Of a stretch of DNA of 64,000 nt, positions 20,601 through 28,688 are shown piece after piece. Each line of letters begins with the position of its first letter. The first letter of the stretch is position 1. A program made the translations under genes and the position numbers. The notes under the pieces were generated by a model. The model was given only the letters and a program-made list of their open reading frames with translations. It searched no databases and had not been told where the DNA came from. The DNA is from CAZJYI01 sp964550025. GTDB lineage: Bacteria > Verrucomicrobiota > Kiritimatiellia > UBA8416 > CAYOBW01. The stretch covers positions 62,001-126,000 of the forward strand of contig CAZJYI010000008.1 in the NCBI GenBank assembly GCA_964550025.1, in the 5' to 3' direction.

Positions 20601-23600
20601 CCATACCGACGGCGTCCATGGCGACTGGATCGAGTTGAAGAACACAACCGATTCTCCGGTAGACATCGGGGGATGGTTCATCAGCGATAACGACACGCTC
20701 CTCCAAAAATACATGATTGCCAGCAATACCATTCTGGCCGCCGGCGGCTTCGCGGTCTTCACCCAGACCAACCACTTCGGTACGGCGGCCCCCGATCCCG
20801 GGCGCCTGGTCGGTTTCGGGCTGAGTGAACTGGGGGAGGAAGTCTGGCTGTCCTCCGGGACGAACGGCGTGCTGGGCGGCTATCGGCATGGCCAGGAGTT
20901 TGGCGCGGCGGAGAAGGAGGTCACCTTCGGCCGCTACGTGAAGAGCACGGGAAAGACCGACTTCACGGCGATGAGCGCGGACACCATGGGCGCCGGCAAT
21001 ACACCGCCGCTGGTCGGGCCGATGGTTATCCATGAGATCATGTACAACCCGGCGGGCAATGGCATGGAGTACCTGGAGTTGCGGAACGTCTCAGGCGGCG
21101 CCGTTACCCTCTATGACGCGGCCCATCCCACCAACACCTGGCGGTTGGCCGATGGGGTAACCTACGAGTTCCCCACCAACGTCACCGTGGCCGCCGGTGC
21201 GTTGATTCTCGTGGCGCCCACCAACCCTGCCGTGTTCCGGTCCTCTAACAGTATCCCGGCCGAGATAGCCGTTTACGGCCCCTACGCGGGCAAGCTGGCC
21301 AACGAAGGCGAGGACGTGGAACTGCACAAACCGGGCGAGCCCGAAGCCGGCGGCCCCGTCCCTTACATCCGCGTGGACCGGGTGAACTACGATGACGACT
21401 CGCCCTGGCCGGAGGCGGCCGACGGTGACGGGCCGTCGCTGGTCCGCGTAACGGCCACGGCTTACGGCAACGACGTGGCCAACTGGCAGGCCGGCATTGG
21501 CGGTGGCAGCCCGGGCAACATCGCACCCCAGGTCGACGCCGGCACGAACCAGACCGTGCTGCGCGCGGGCGCCGACGTGAACGTGTCCCTGGACGGCACG
21601 GTCTTCGACGACGGGCGCCCCCTTGTCCCCGGGGCCACGACTTCGCGCTGGTCGCAGGTCAGCGGACCGGGGACAGTGACGTTTGCGGACGCTACCAGCG
21701 TCGATACGACGGTCACCTTGCCCACCACCGGCCTGTTCGTGTTGCGCCTGGCGGCAGGCGACGGCCAGGCGGTCGTGTGGGACGAAATGGAAATCCTGGT
21801 CACCGCGCCGCCGGGCGTCAGCGTCATTCTCAGTGAAACCGAGGGGAGCACGGAAGTCGCCGAGAGTGGTCCGGAAGACACGTACACGATGATCCTCGAG
21901 AGTGCCCCGGTCTCAGCGGTGACCGTGCAGGTGGCGGTAGCGAACGGTTTCGTTGCGGTGAACCCCACCAGCCTTGTCTTTACCGTCAGCACGTGGAACG
22001 ACGCGCAATCCGTGTCGGTGACGGCCCCGGAAGATGCGGTTGCCGAGGGCATGGTGCACACCGACACCGTCACCCACGCCGTGTTCAGTTCCGACGCCTA
22101 TAACGGGATATCCGTTTCCAATGTTCTCGTCAGGATCACCGACAACGACACCGCCGGTGTCGAAGTCAGCAAGGCCGGTCTCAACATCAGCGAGGAAGGC
22201 CCGACCGGGGACGGCTACACTGTAGTGCTCACCAGTGAACCGCTGGGCGTGGTGACGGTCGAGGTCTCGACGGCGGCCGCCGAGGTAGACCTCAACACCC
22301 AGCGATTGGTCTTCACGGCGTCGAGCTGGAGCAACGCCCGGAGCGTTGTCGTGACCGCCATTGATGACGGGGACGACGAAGGGTTGCACAGTGCGACAAA
22401 CCGGCACACGGTGAGCAGCATGGATCCGGCCTATGACGGGATTGCCGCATCCAACGTCGTCACGCTCATCACCGACAACGACGCTCCCGGCACGCTGCAG
22501 TTCAGCGCCGGTCGGTACGACACGGCTGAAGGCGCCGGCTCTGTCACCGTGACGGTGACGCGCCTGAACGGCAGCGCCGGCGCCGTATCGGTGGACTACG
22601 GCACGGCCGATGGTTCGGCATTGGCCGGCAGCGACTACGGCACGGTCACCGGCAGGCTGAGCTGGGCTGACGGCGTCACCAACAGCCGCTCCTTCACGAT
22701 CCCCATCCACGATGACGGTGACTCCGAGGGTTTTCAGTCCTTCACTGCATCGCTGAGCAACCCGTCGGGTGCGGCGCTGACAGCTCCCTCCAATTCGACC
22801 ATACGGATCACTGACAATGAGCCGCGTTTTGCGCAACATCGACGGCGGGTGCGCATATCGCTGGCAGGCTATGACAGGCCGGCCACTCTCACGAACTTCG
22901 TGCTCCTGGTGAAGCTGGGCGCCGCGATCACCAACTTCAACTACGCGGATTTTGCCGGCGACAATGCCTGTGATCTCGGTTTCTCCGACGCCTCGGGCAG
23001 CGTTGAACTGCCGTATGAGATTGAGGAGTGGGACACGAACGGCGAATCACTGGTCTGGGTGCAGGTGCCTGAGCTTGTCGACAGCAACACTCTCATCTGG
23101 GCCTACTGGGACAACGACGCCTGTACCGAAGCTCCCCCGTACACGACGAATGGCGCCGTCTGGCCCGCCGACTGCCTGGGCGTTTGGCATCTTGGGCGGA
23201 CGGCCGGCGGGGCGGAAGACCTGCGGGATTCGACCTCCAATCGGTACGACCTTGCCGACAACGGCACCGACAACGCAACCGGCCTGATCGGGTACTCGCA
23301 GGACTTTCAGAGCGGTAGCGACTACGTCATCGACAGCGATGGCGAGGCCTATCTCAACGGTTTGACGGCATTCACGATCTCAGTCTGGCTCAAATCCGAC
23401 GTGGTCAACGTTGACCGGAGCATTTTCGCGGGTAGAGGCAGCGACGACGATCACCTGGGCGTTCGCTACGACAAGGCCGGCGCCAGCGGCGGCGGCTCGC
23501 AGGTCTACAAGATGGGCTTCCGAACGACCACGAAAGGAAAGACGCAGTGGGAGACGGCGTCCAACGTGCAGACGACGGAGTGGCAGTACATGGCCTTCAC

Positions 23601-23901
23601 CTGGGAGAGCGGCGGGACGCCGGTCTTCTATCTTGACGGGGCCACGGTGAGCTATACGCATAACGGTGGGAACATCGGGGGGGCGATCACGGGCTGCAAC
23701 AAGCTTCAGTTTGGCGAGGGCAACAAGGCCAACTGGGACGGGCGCATGGACGAAGCGCGCGTGTCGGGAACGGCCCGCTCGGCCGATTGGATCTGGGCCT
23801 GCTGGATGAACCAGGGCGCCAACCACGCCGTCTTTTGCCGGTACGGGGCGGTCGAAGACCTGACACCGCCCGAGCCCCCGACGCTCTTCATGTTCCGGTA
23901 G
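17680..23901 (+). CDS. Giant secreted CotH/lamin-tail/Calx-beta/LamG surface protein
   Basis: 2,073 residues from a GTG at 17680 just after GGAGGG; this start gives a clean signal peptide (NYLLVLLVLAASLTVA), while upstream ATGs would add an unsuitable leader. Domains in order: lamin-tail (LTD) ~29-150; chitobiase C-terminal-like ~190-260; CotH kinase-like ~340-640 with GVRIQGGASR and FFSWDAEHIF; a second chitobiase-like ~720-780; LTDs near 797-920, 967-1080 and 1115-1240; a PKD-like domain ~1280-1365; two related beta domains to ~1580; Calx-beta ~1605-1710; DUF2341 ~1720-1820; and LamG ~1830-2060 (FTISVWLKSD). It probably sits at the cell surface and binds glycans or other proteins. CotH domains in spore coats are atypical kinases, so activity is possible but unproven here. 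Confidence 0.88.
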   Translation: MFSPRNYLLVLLVLAASLTVAPPRRCGAGGVIITEFMASNGETLADEDTDYSDWLELYNATSTVVNLAGWYLTDTSGDLTRWPLPAVSMNPGDYLVVFASGKDRAIATNELHTDFKLDGDGEFLALVGSNGVDVSFQYAPAFPDQRRDVSYGVEDAANPTNFLYYTNATPGSANGSGIAGFVGDTTFSIDRGFYSNAFDVAITSSTAGATIRYTLDGSAPTESHGTVYVSPVHVDDTTVLRAMAYKNGYLSSDVDTQTYIFPDSVITQGNAPPGYPSTWSGRPADYEMDPEIATNAAYSGQMRAALLSIPTLSLVTDIDHLFHGSSGIYTHPTSSGAGWERPTSVELIHPDGSEGFQVNAGVRIQGGASRNPNNSPKHSFRLLFKDAYGPTKLRYPLFGGDATDSFDTIVLRARYNLSWIHWDSGQRNIAQYARDQFIRDAQLAMGHPSPHGTYVHLYLNGIYWGLFNPSERPSGPFCASYLGGEREEYDALNSGQAVDGNKDAWNAMMTVVNSGLGTPAAYATIRGLVDVDNLIDYMLLNIYGANRDWDHHNWYAGRRRTPDGRWRFFSWDAEHIFRGNTDNVVNENNNNNPSRIYANLRANPEFRVLFADHVHEHLFNDGVLTVPSVTNRWMERANEISQAVIAESARWGDHRRDVHQRNGPNALYARNTHWLVEQQRLLNTYFPQRTATVINQLTSAGLYTSLAAPDFNQHGGDVAYEFQLTISNLNASGTIFYTLDTTDPRLPYDETNSTALVYTGPITLTRSVQVSARVCDAGEWSALCRATFSMPEPPPLRVTEIMYNPPAPSASEVAAGFTDNDDFEYLKLRNISTQSLDLTGVRFDDGISFDFTGGGSLGPGAYTVIARNTGAFEERYGTNANVWGQYSSKLSNGGENLRLDSVAGRPILDFEYNDAWYPITDGGGFSLVIVDDTADRGTWGDEGSWRPSAFSHGSPGGPDPGLAPGSVVVNEALTHTDGVHGDWIELKNTTDSPVDIGGWFISDNDTLLQKYMIASNTILAAGGFAVFTQTNHFGTAAPDPGRLVGFGLSELGEEVWLSSGTNGVLGGYRHGQEFGAAEKEVTFGRYVKSTGKTDFTAMSADTMGAGNTPPLVGPMVIHEIMYNPAGNGMEYLELRNVSGGAVTLYDAAHPTNTWRLADGVTYEFPTNVTVAAGALILVAPTNPAVFRSSNSIPAEIAVYGPYAGKLANEGEDVELHKPGEPEAGGPVPYIRVDRVNYDDDSPWPEAADGDGPSLVRVTATAYGNDVANWQAGIGGGSPGNIAPQVDAGTNQTVLRAGADVNVSLDGTVFDDGRPLVPGATTSRWSQVSGPGTVTFADATSVDTTVTLPTTGLFVLRLAAGDGQAVVWDEMEILVTAPPGVSVILSETEGSTEVAESGPEDTYTMILESAPVSAVTVQVAVANGFVAVNPTSLVFTVSTWNDAQSVSVTAPEDAVAEGMVHTDTVTHAVFSSDAYNGISVSNVLVRITDNDTAGVEVSKAGLNISEEGPTGDGYTVVLTSEPLGVVTVEVSTAAAEVDLNTQRLVFTASSWSNARSVVVTAIDDGDDEGLHSATNRHTVSSMDPAYDGIAASNVVTLITDNDAPGTLQFSAGRYDTAEGAGSVTVTVTRLNGSAGAVSVDYGTADGSALAGSDYGTVTGRLSWADGVTNSRSFTIPIHDDGDSEGFQSFTASLSNPSGAALTAPSNSTIRITDNEPRFAQHRRRVRISLAGYDRPATLTNFVLLVKLGAAITNFNYADFAGDNACDLGFSDASGSVELPYEIEEWDTNGESLVWVQVPELVDSNTLIWAYWDNDACTEAPPYTTNGAVWPADCLGVWHLGRTAGGAEDLRDSTSNRYDLADNGTDNATGLIGYSQDFQSGSDYVIDSDGEAYLNGLTAFTISVWLKSDVVNVDRSIFAGRGSDDDHLGVRYDKAGASGGGSQVYKMGFRTTTKGKTQWETASNVQTTEWQYMAFTWESGGTPVFYLDGATVSYTHNGGNIGGAITGCNKLQFGEGNKANWDGRMDEARVSGTARSADWIWACWMNQGANHAVFCRYGAVEDLTPPEPPTLFMFR

Positions 23902-23934
23902 TTGTGCCGCATCGCCCTGTCTTGATCCACGCCA

Positions 23935-24070
23935 GTAGGTCCCATTTGCAATGGGACCCTTCCGCACGATGGTTCCCAATTGCGATGGGGCCTTCTTTCC
24001 CTGGTAGGTTCGATGTGCAGTGTGACCTCTCGCGGTCTCCGGGAGTGGTCCCAGTGCAACTGGGACCTAC
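23935..24070. repeat. Inverted pair of GTAG-palindromes (BIME-like), family A
   Basis: GTAGGTCCCA at 23935-23958 and its mirror image ending TGGGACCTAC at 24047-24070 bracket 136 bp. Between them are a headless relative (23971-23992) and a diverged GTAGG copy (24004-24027). The right-hand copy overlaps the stop codon of the convergent DUF1080 gene. Confidence 0.7.
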
Positions 24071-24792
24071 CTCTCTGCGGGCGTCGCACTGGCACCAAGC
24101 CGCTTCAAACGGATATCCTTGACCTGCACTTCCATGGGGGCGCCACCGTGGAGCTGGAAGGCAACGACGCCTTTCAGCGAACGCTTGCTCTCCTGCAGGT
24201 CCTCGATAATGACCGTGACCGTTCCATCCAGACGGTGTTCGAGACGGGAACCTCGAGCGATGATGTGCAGTTCGTGCCATTCGTTCAGGTCAACGCGTGT
24301 CGGCGGATCAAGTTCGGCGACATCCTGCTTCTTGCCGTCAGCGCCAATGCGGATATGTTCCCCGCGCTTGGCGACGATTCCGCGGCCGCGTTCCTCGTAG
24401 AGCATCCCGCAGAAGGGGGGATTCGGGTGCACGTCGCACTGGTACCCGCCCACGGACCACTTGCCGACCTTCTCCAGTTCCCTGGACCGGTACTGGATCC
24501 CGGAGTTGTTCTTCCCCGTCATGCGAAGCTTCAGCTTCAGTTCGAAATCCTCAACCTGGCCGCCCCGCCAGATCAGGAACTGGTTGTACTTGATCGGTGC
24601 CTCTTTGGTCGTCACGCCCGTGATGGCCCCGTCGCGCACCGACCACAGGGCAGGATTGCCATCCCAGCCGTCCAGATCCTTGCCGTTGAAAATGGACTCG
24701 AAGCCCTCCTCTTCTGCCCGGCCGATCGCGGCGGCGGACAGTACAAGCGCGGCGGAAAGGAGAATGTAGGAACGTACGGTATTCAGCATCAT
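24067..24792 (-). CDS. DUF1080 protein (3-keto-disaccharide hydrolase-like), secreted
   Basis: 241 residues from the ATG at 24792, eight nt after GGAGA. A signal peptide (YILLSAALVLSAAAIGRA) precedes the DUF1080 fold: FESIFNGKDLDGWDGNPALW, NQFLIWRGGQVEDFELKLKL, GIQYRSREL, DLNEWHELHIIARG and a final VQVKDIRLKRL strand. This concanavalin-like family includes enzymes that hydrolyse 3-keto-glycosides, and it recurs next to Gfo/Idh/MocA genes as here. The stop codon TAG falls inside a GTAG palindrome, so the last residues may have been set by that insertion. A Tat-exported Gfo/Idh/MocA gene lies upstream on the same strand, 254 bp away. Confidence 0.85.
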   Translation of the reverse strand: MMLNTVRSYILLSAALVLSAAAIGRAEEEGFESIFNGKDLDGWDGNPALWSVRDGAITGVTTKEAPIKYNQFLIWRGGQVEDFELKLKLRMTGKNNSGIQYRSRELEKVGKWSVGGYQCDVHPNPPFCGMLYEERGRGIVAKRGEHIRIGADGKKQDVAELDPPTRVDLNEWHELHIIARGSRLEHRLDGTVTVIIEDLQESKRSLKGVVAFQLHGGAPMEVQVKDIRLKRLGASATPAER

Positions 24793-25046
24793 GGTAGTGG
24801 TCTCCTTGCTCGGTCTACGGCGACGCAGATGTTCTCGATTCGCGTTGTCGATAGTCAGTGGGGTTGCCGGCTGAGTAATCTGGCGTGACCATGGTGTGGT
24901 GTCAAGACACTTGAGCATCGCGATGCGGCATCTCCGGTTCGGGTATCGTCCCGCCGAGGCACCTTCAACGCCGGGAGAAGCGCCGGCAGTATGTCGGCCC
25001 CACTCGTCACCCTGCGGGAGCGGGGCGGTACGCGCGGGATTGTCTG

Positions 25047-26360
25047 CTACAGGCTCCACGGCTCACGCATTGTGCGGCCGAGCAGGCGGTTGGCGGTGTC
25101 GTCGCCCGGGAATTCCTCCCGGACGGGGTCCCAGCGCAATGGCCGACGCAGCCGGTAGGCGATGTTGCCGAGGTGGCAGACCGTGGCCGTTCGATGGCCG
25201 ATCTCAACGTCGGCGCCGGGCCTCCGGCGCGTCCGCATGGCACCCAGAAAATCCCCGCGCTCGTGGCCTCCCGGCGGACAGCGGTAGAGGTGGATCTCGT
25301 GTGGGGCGATGGTTTCCCGGGCCAGCTCGGGCGGATCGGTCTTCGCAAGCCCGCTGTACGAGTAGCCGATGCGCCCCTCCGTGCCGACAGCCGTGACGCG
25401 CCCCAGCATCTCGATGGGCGCATCCCGCCCCAGGACGTGATACATGCGCACGCCGTTGGCGTACACGTAGGTGAGAAGGGGATGGTCCTTTCCGGCCGGC
25501 GGGATGATCTCGACCGGTCCGGTATCGTCCATGCCCAGCGCCCACTGGGTCAGGTCGAAATGGTGCGCGCCCCAGTCCGTCATTCCTCCGCCCGAGAAAT
25601 CGCAGTACGCCCTCCACGTGTGCGGATGGTAGCGGCGGTTGTAGGGGCGCCAGGGCGCGGGGCCAAGCCACAGGTTCCAGTCGAGCTCGGGCGGTACGGG
25701 TTCGCCCGGCAGGATGACAGTGCTGGACGGCCCCCCCACGCCGCCGACATAGACCTCCTTGACGCGGCCGATGCGGCCGTTGCGGATCAACTCGCACACC
25801 AGGCGGCAGCGCTGACTCGAACGGGCCTCGCTCCCGGTCTGCACCACGCGCCCATAGCGGCGGGCCGCCTCGACCATGGCCCGGCCCTCACGGACCGTCA
25901 GCGTCAGGGGCTTCTCCACGTGAACGTCGATGCCGCGTCGGCACGCCGCGATCGTCGGAACGGCGTGCCAGTGATCGGGGGTCGACACGTCAACGGCGTC
26001 GATATCCCCGCGGTCGAGCAGCTCGCGGAAATCGCCGTACACTACGCAGTCGGTGGTCTTGTAGTGTCGGTCGACGAGGTCTTTGGCCGTCCGGCACACG
26101 TTGGCATCGACGTCGCAGACGGCGACGAACTGTACTTCGGGGGCGCTGACAAACGAACGGATGTTGACCTGCCCGCGCCTTCCGGTGCCGATGCAGCCCA
26201 TGACGATGCGTTCGCTCGGGGCGGGCTTTCCGCCGCGGCCAAGCGCCGTGACGGGTACGATCGCGGGGGCGGCCAGTGCGGCCGTGGCTGCACATCTCAG
26301 AAAGCGGCGTCGAGAGATGCTCTTGCGCGGCCTGGCTGTCCTGTTGCCGCTTGTTCGCAT
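25047..26360 (-). CDS. Tat-exported Gfo/Idh/MocA family oxidoreductase
   Basis: 437 residues from the ATG at 26360. A Tat signal (SISRRRFLRCAATAALAAPA) is followed by IVMGCIGTGRRGQVNIRSF (Rossmann), AVCDVDANV, STPDHWHAVPTIAACRRG, the hallmark VHVEKPLTLTV, and the C-terminal domain with ELDWNLWLGPAPWRPYNRRY and GGGMTDWGAHHFDLTQWALG. It ends GRTMREPWSL, typical of the planctomycete/Lentisphaerae subfamily. It probably acts outside the cytoplasmic membrane on oligosaccharides, perhaps with a tightly bound cofactor. Its ATG lies one nt after the TGA of the Rpn-type nuclease gene, suggesting translational coupling. No strong Shine-Dalgarno sequence is visible, which leaves the start slightly uncertain. 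Confidence 0.87.
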   Translation of the reverse strand: MRTSGNRTARPRKSISRRRFLRCAATAALAAPAIVPVTALGRGGKPAPSERIVMGCIGTGRRGQVNIRSFVSAPEVQFVAVCDVDANVCRTAKDLVDRHYKTTDCVVYGDFRELLDRGDIDAVDVSTPDHWHAVPTIAACRRGIDVHVEKPLTLTVREGRAMVEAARRYGRVVQTGSEARSSQRCRLVCELIRNGRIGRVKEVYVGGVGGPSSTVILPGEPVPPELDWNLWLGPAPWRPYNRRYHPHTWRAYCDFSGGGMTDWGAHHFDLTQWALGMDDTGPVEIIPPAGKDHPLLTYVYANGVRMYHVLGRDAPIEMLGRVTAVGTEGRIGYSYSGLAKTDPPELARETIAPHEIHLYRCPPGGHERGDFLGAMRTRRRPGADVEIGHRTATVCHLGNIAYRLRRPLRWDPVREEFPGDDTANRLLGRTMREPWSL

Positions 26361-26361
26361 G

Positions 26362-27222
26362 TCAGCCCAACAGTTCGTCGATTTCGTCGGACGGCATGCC
26401 TTTCGCTTCGAGACGTGCACGCAATTCCGAGTCACGTTCCGCACGCCCCTCCGCGTGGCCCCGGGCGATACCTTTGGCCTCGGCGGCGTCGAGCACGTCC
26501 TGGGTCCACGCCATTCCGTGCATATGCGCTTCATAGCGCTTGCGAGTCTGAGTGTCCATGTTCAACGTACCGAGCTTCTCCTTCAGTGCGTCGATATTGA
26601 AAGAGTGAAACTCATCCAGCACCTGGCTGTGCTTGAACGCGTAGAGCCATTCGTCGAGGTCGTCTTCCACTCTGTCGGTGAACCGCTTGAGCGGGATCAG
26701 GTAGTACTCCGGGAAGACATCCTCGTCGAGGGCCGAGGCTGGTGGCTGTCCCGCGAGATAGGGAACCGCTCCCTCGCGGACCTGCAGGAGATGTTTCGTG
26801 TGGATGCCGTGGAACGTTGTCGTGCCGTGGTAGACATAGTCGTCTCCCTTTCCAACGTCAAAGTAGACGATGCTGATGGAGATGACCTTCTTGACGGCAC
26901 GATACGATTCGCCGATCCGCAGGTTCTCGACGATCGCCTTCGACGTGCCGTACAGAAGGCGCTTGAGAAATGCCGTCTCCGGCGTGTACTGCAGCTCGAC
27001 GATCACGTGGCGCCCACGGCTGTCCTTCACCATCAGGTCGACACGATTGGACTTGAGATCTTCCTCCGGCCGGTTGCTCTCGCTTTCAAGCAGCTCCAGA
27101 ACGGTGATGTGCTCCTTGAGAAGTGCGGACAGAAACCCTTCCAACACGTCGAAGTTCGCCTTGTCCCGCAAGACGGTCTTGATCGCCCAATCGAAACTCA
27201 CAATGGTCCGCGGCTCACCCAT
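26362..27222 (-). CDS. Rpn/PD-(D/E)XK nuclease family protein (transposase-associated)
   Basis: 286 residues beginning MGEPRTIVSFDWAIKTVLRD, then FLSALLKEHITVLELLESES and the nuclease core VDLMVKDSRGRHVIVELQY, i.e. the Asp and Glu of a PD-(D/E)XK fold (PDDEXK_2/Rpn type), although the residue at the K position is Gln. The C-terminal third is charged and helical (DTQTRKRYEAHMHGM, GHAEGRAERDSELRARLEAK, DEIDELLG), the usual regulatory tail. Rpn proteins promote recombination and are often multicopy. Its downstream neighbour begins one nt after its stop codon, but the metabolic role of that neighbour makes a functional link doubtful. Confidence 0.85.
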   Translation of the reverse strand: MGEPRTIVSFDWAIKTVLRDKANFDVLEGFLSALLKEHITVLELLESESNRPEEDLKSNRVDLMVKDSRGRHVIVELQYTPETAFLKRLLYGTSKAIVENLRIGESYRAVKKVISISIVYFDVGKGDDYVYHGTTTFHGIHTKHLLQVREGAVPYLAGQPPASALDEDVFPEYYLIPLKRFTDRVEDDLDEWLYAFKHSQVLDEFHSFNIDALKEKLGTLNMDTQTRKRYEAHMHGMAWTQDVLDAAEAKGIARGHAEGRAERDSELRARLEAKGMPSDEIDELLG

Positions 27223-27291
27223 GTCCTAACGATGTGCCCCCTGGCTGTCGAAGTCAAGCCCTCGTGTCTGCGGCGATGGCCGCAGGGAGGG

Positions 27292-27320
27292 TTGACACTG
27301 CAATGGAGTGGCTCCAGTAT
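27292..27320 (+). promoter_or_regulatory. Candidate promoter of the small lipoprotein gene
   Basis: A perfect TTGACA (27292-27297) with a 17-bp spacer to a weak CAGTAT (27315-27320). It lies in the divergent gap between the nuclease gene and the lipoprotein gene, just after a CTGCGGC/GCCGCAG hairpin. Confidence 0.3.
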
Positions 27321-27436
27321 TAACTTGATTGCAGGTGAAGTCGGTTTCCCGGAAAAAGCAGTTGTTTCGTACTATTTGCCAGAACACATGACCATACGAA
27401 GCATAGCGAAACGTACAGGCCGTATAGGAGGGAACG

Positions 27437-27805
27437 ATGAAACGAAGTCTTGTGGCACTGCTGGCGCTGGGGTTGCTCAGCGCGTGTTCGAGTGAACGGC
27501 GTTCACCAATCGCCGTCTCGGAGGTCTCGTCTCAGATCGTCGCGCAGCTCACGGAACGCTTTGGGGACCAAGCGTTCAAGGTTGACGCGATCTCGTACGA
27601 TGGTGCGAAGGACGCGTTTGCCGTCACTCTCAGCTATGGATCTGACGGAGCGCGACAGGAGTACGGTCTCACTCTCTTCAAGTACGTCGATCAGAAGCGC
27701 CCGTCGGCGAAATACAGCGGCCAGGTCCCGCTCGAGCTCTTTGGCCAGGAAAGCCCGCACGGCAGGACGTTCTGCCAGGTCATCATCGAGGACACCGTGG
27801 AGTGA
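27437..27805 (+). CDS. Small lipoprotein of unknown function
   Basis: 122 residues; GGAGGGAACG precedes the ATG. The N-terminus KRSLVALLALGLLSAC is a lipoprotein signal with the lipobox LSAC (Cys17). The mature part is a compact alpha/beta stretch (VAQLTERFGDQAFKVDAISY, FAVTLSYGSD, YGLTLFKYVD, CQVIIEDTVE). No known domain is recognised. It starts a short plus-strand pair with the acetyltransferase 58 bp downstream. Confidence 0.75.
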   Translation: MKRSLVALLALGLLSACSSERRSPIAVSEVSSQIVAQLTERFGDQAFKVDAISYDGAKDAFAVTLSYGSDGARQEYGLTLFKYVDQKRPSAKYSGQVPLELFGQESPHGRTFCQVIIEDTVE

Positions 27806-27862
27806 ACGGATCCGTCCGGCAATCCCGAGTGGATTCTCGGATGTGCATTGCCGGGGGTGGAC

Positions 27863-28423
27863 ATGAACGACGCACGGCAGAGCAACCATCTCACGGCGGC
27901 AGACGACCTGCGCGGCAGCAGGGTCCATCTTCGACTTCCACGCGTTGAGGAACTCACCTTCATCCGCACGATGTGGGGTGATCCAGCCACGATGGCGGCG
28001 GTCGGCGGTCCCGTCGATTTCCCGGAGTCGAGGGCGCGAGACTGGTACGCGCGGATGGTCGACCCCGGCGGACCGCGCAATTGCTACTGCCTCATCTTCA
28101 ACCAGGAGGACGTCCCTGTCGGCGAGGTCAGCTTCCACGGTTGGGATCCGGACAAGTGTTCCGCGGAACTGAACATAAAGGTGCTGGCCGCCTGTCGTCG
28201 CAACGGCTACGCCAAGGATGCACTCCGCACCTTCCTGGCGTTCTTCTTCGGTCGGGCAGGGGGACAGACCATGGTTGACGATGTAGCCCTCGACAACAGG
28301 GCGGGGCAACATCTGATCGCATCGGCCGGATTCGAGCAGGATAACACCGTGTCGGGTGTCTGCAGGATGACCATGACCCGGCAGATGTATGTTGGCAGGT
28401 ACGGAGAACCGGGAAGAGCTTGA
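27863..28423 (+). CDS. GNAT family N-acetyltransferase (RimJ/RimL-like)
   Basis: 186 residues from the ATG at 27863 (a TTG at 27848 is possible). Reads RLPRVEELTFIRTMWGDPAT, DWYARMVDPG, CYCLIFNQEDVPVGEVSFHG (beta 4), then LNIKVLAACRRNGYAKDALR, which contains the RRxGYAxxAL acetyl-CoA loop, and VALDNRAGQHLIASAGFEQD, the standard GNAT C-terminal motif. The substrate is unknown; the class acetylates protein N-termini, amino sugars or small amines. It follows the small lipoprotein on the same strand and precedes a GTAG palindrome that could end the transcript. Confidence 0.85.
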   Translation: MNDARQSNHLTAADDLRGSRVHLRLPRVEELTFIRTMWGDPATMAAVGGPVDFPESRARDWYARMVDPGGPRNCYCLIFNQEDVPVGEVSFHGWDPDKCSAELNIKVLAACRRNGYAKDALRTFLAFFFGRAGGQTMVDDVALDNRAGQHLIASAGFEQDNTVSGVCRMTMTRQMYVGRYGEPGRA

Positions 28424-28528
28424 GGCCGCATCCGGCCGTGCTGCTCTCTATCCGACGACGGAGAATCACGAGAGCACTTCCAGTCGAGAATGGCACGTGC
28501 CTGAGCGCGTTCTGAGTTCTCGTCCGAA

Positions 28529-28552
28529 GTAGGTCCCAGTTGCACTGGGACC
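28529..28552 (+). repeat. Single GTAG-palindrome, family A
   Basis: GTAGGTCCCA plus its inverted arm ending TGGGACC; same family as 969-1094 and 23935-24070. It lies between the convergent acetyltransferase and SNase-like genes, where a hairpin could also terminate transcription. Confidence 0.65.
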
Positions 28553-28688
28553 ATCCGGCGGAGAGGATGAAGTCCTCCACAGTTCCGTCTTGAGTCGCGG
28601 CACTCACGGCCTCCGTGCGAGAAGGCGGTTGGCGTCGGGATCGCTCAGGAGAGTATCGCGGATCCATCGACCCTATTTCGGCCACGCT

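Noticed and set aside
19219..21033. 604-codon open frame antisense to the CotH protein
   Set aside because: High GC leaves few stop codons antisense; the plus strand has unambiguous CotH and LTD domains.
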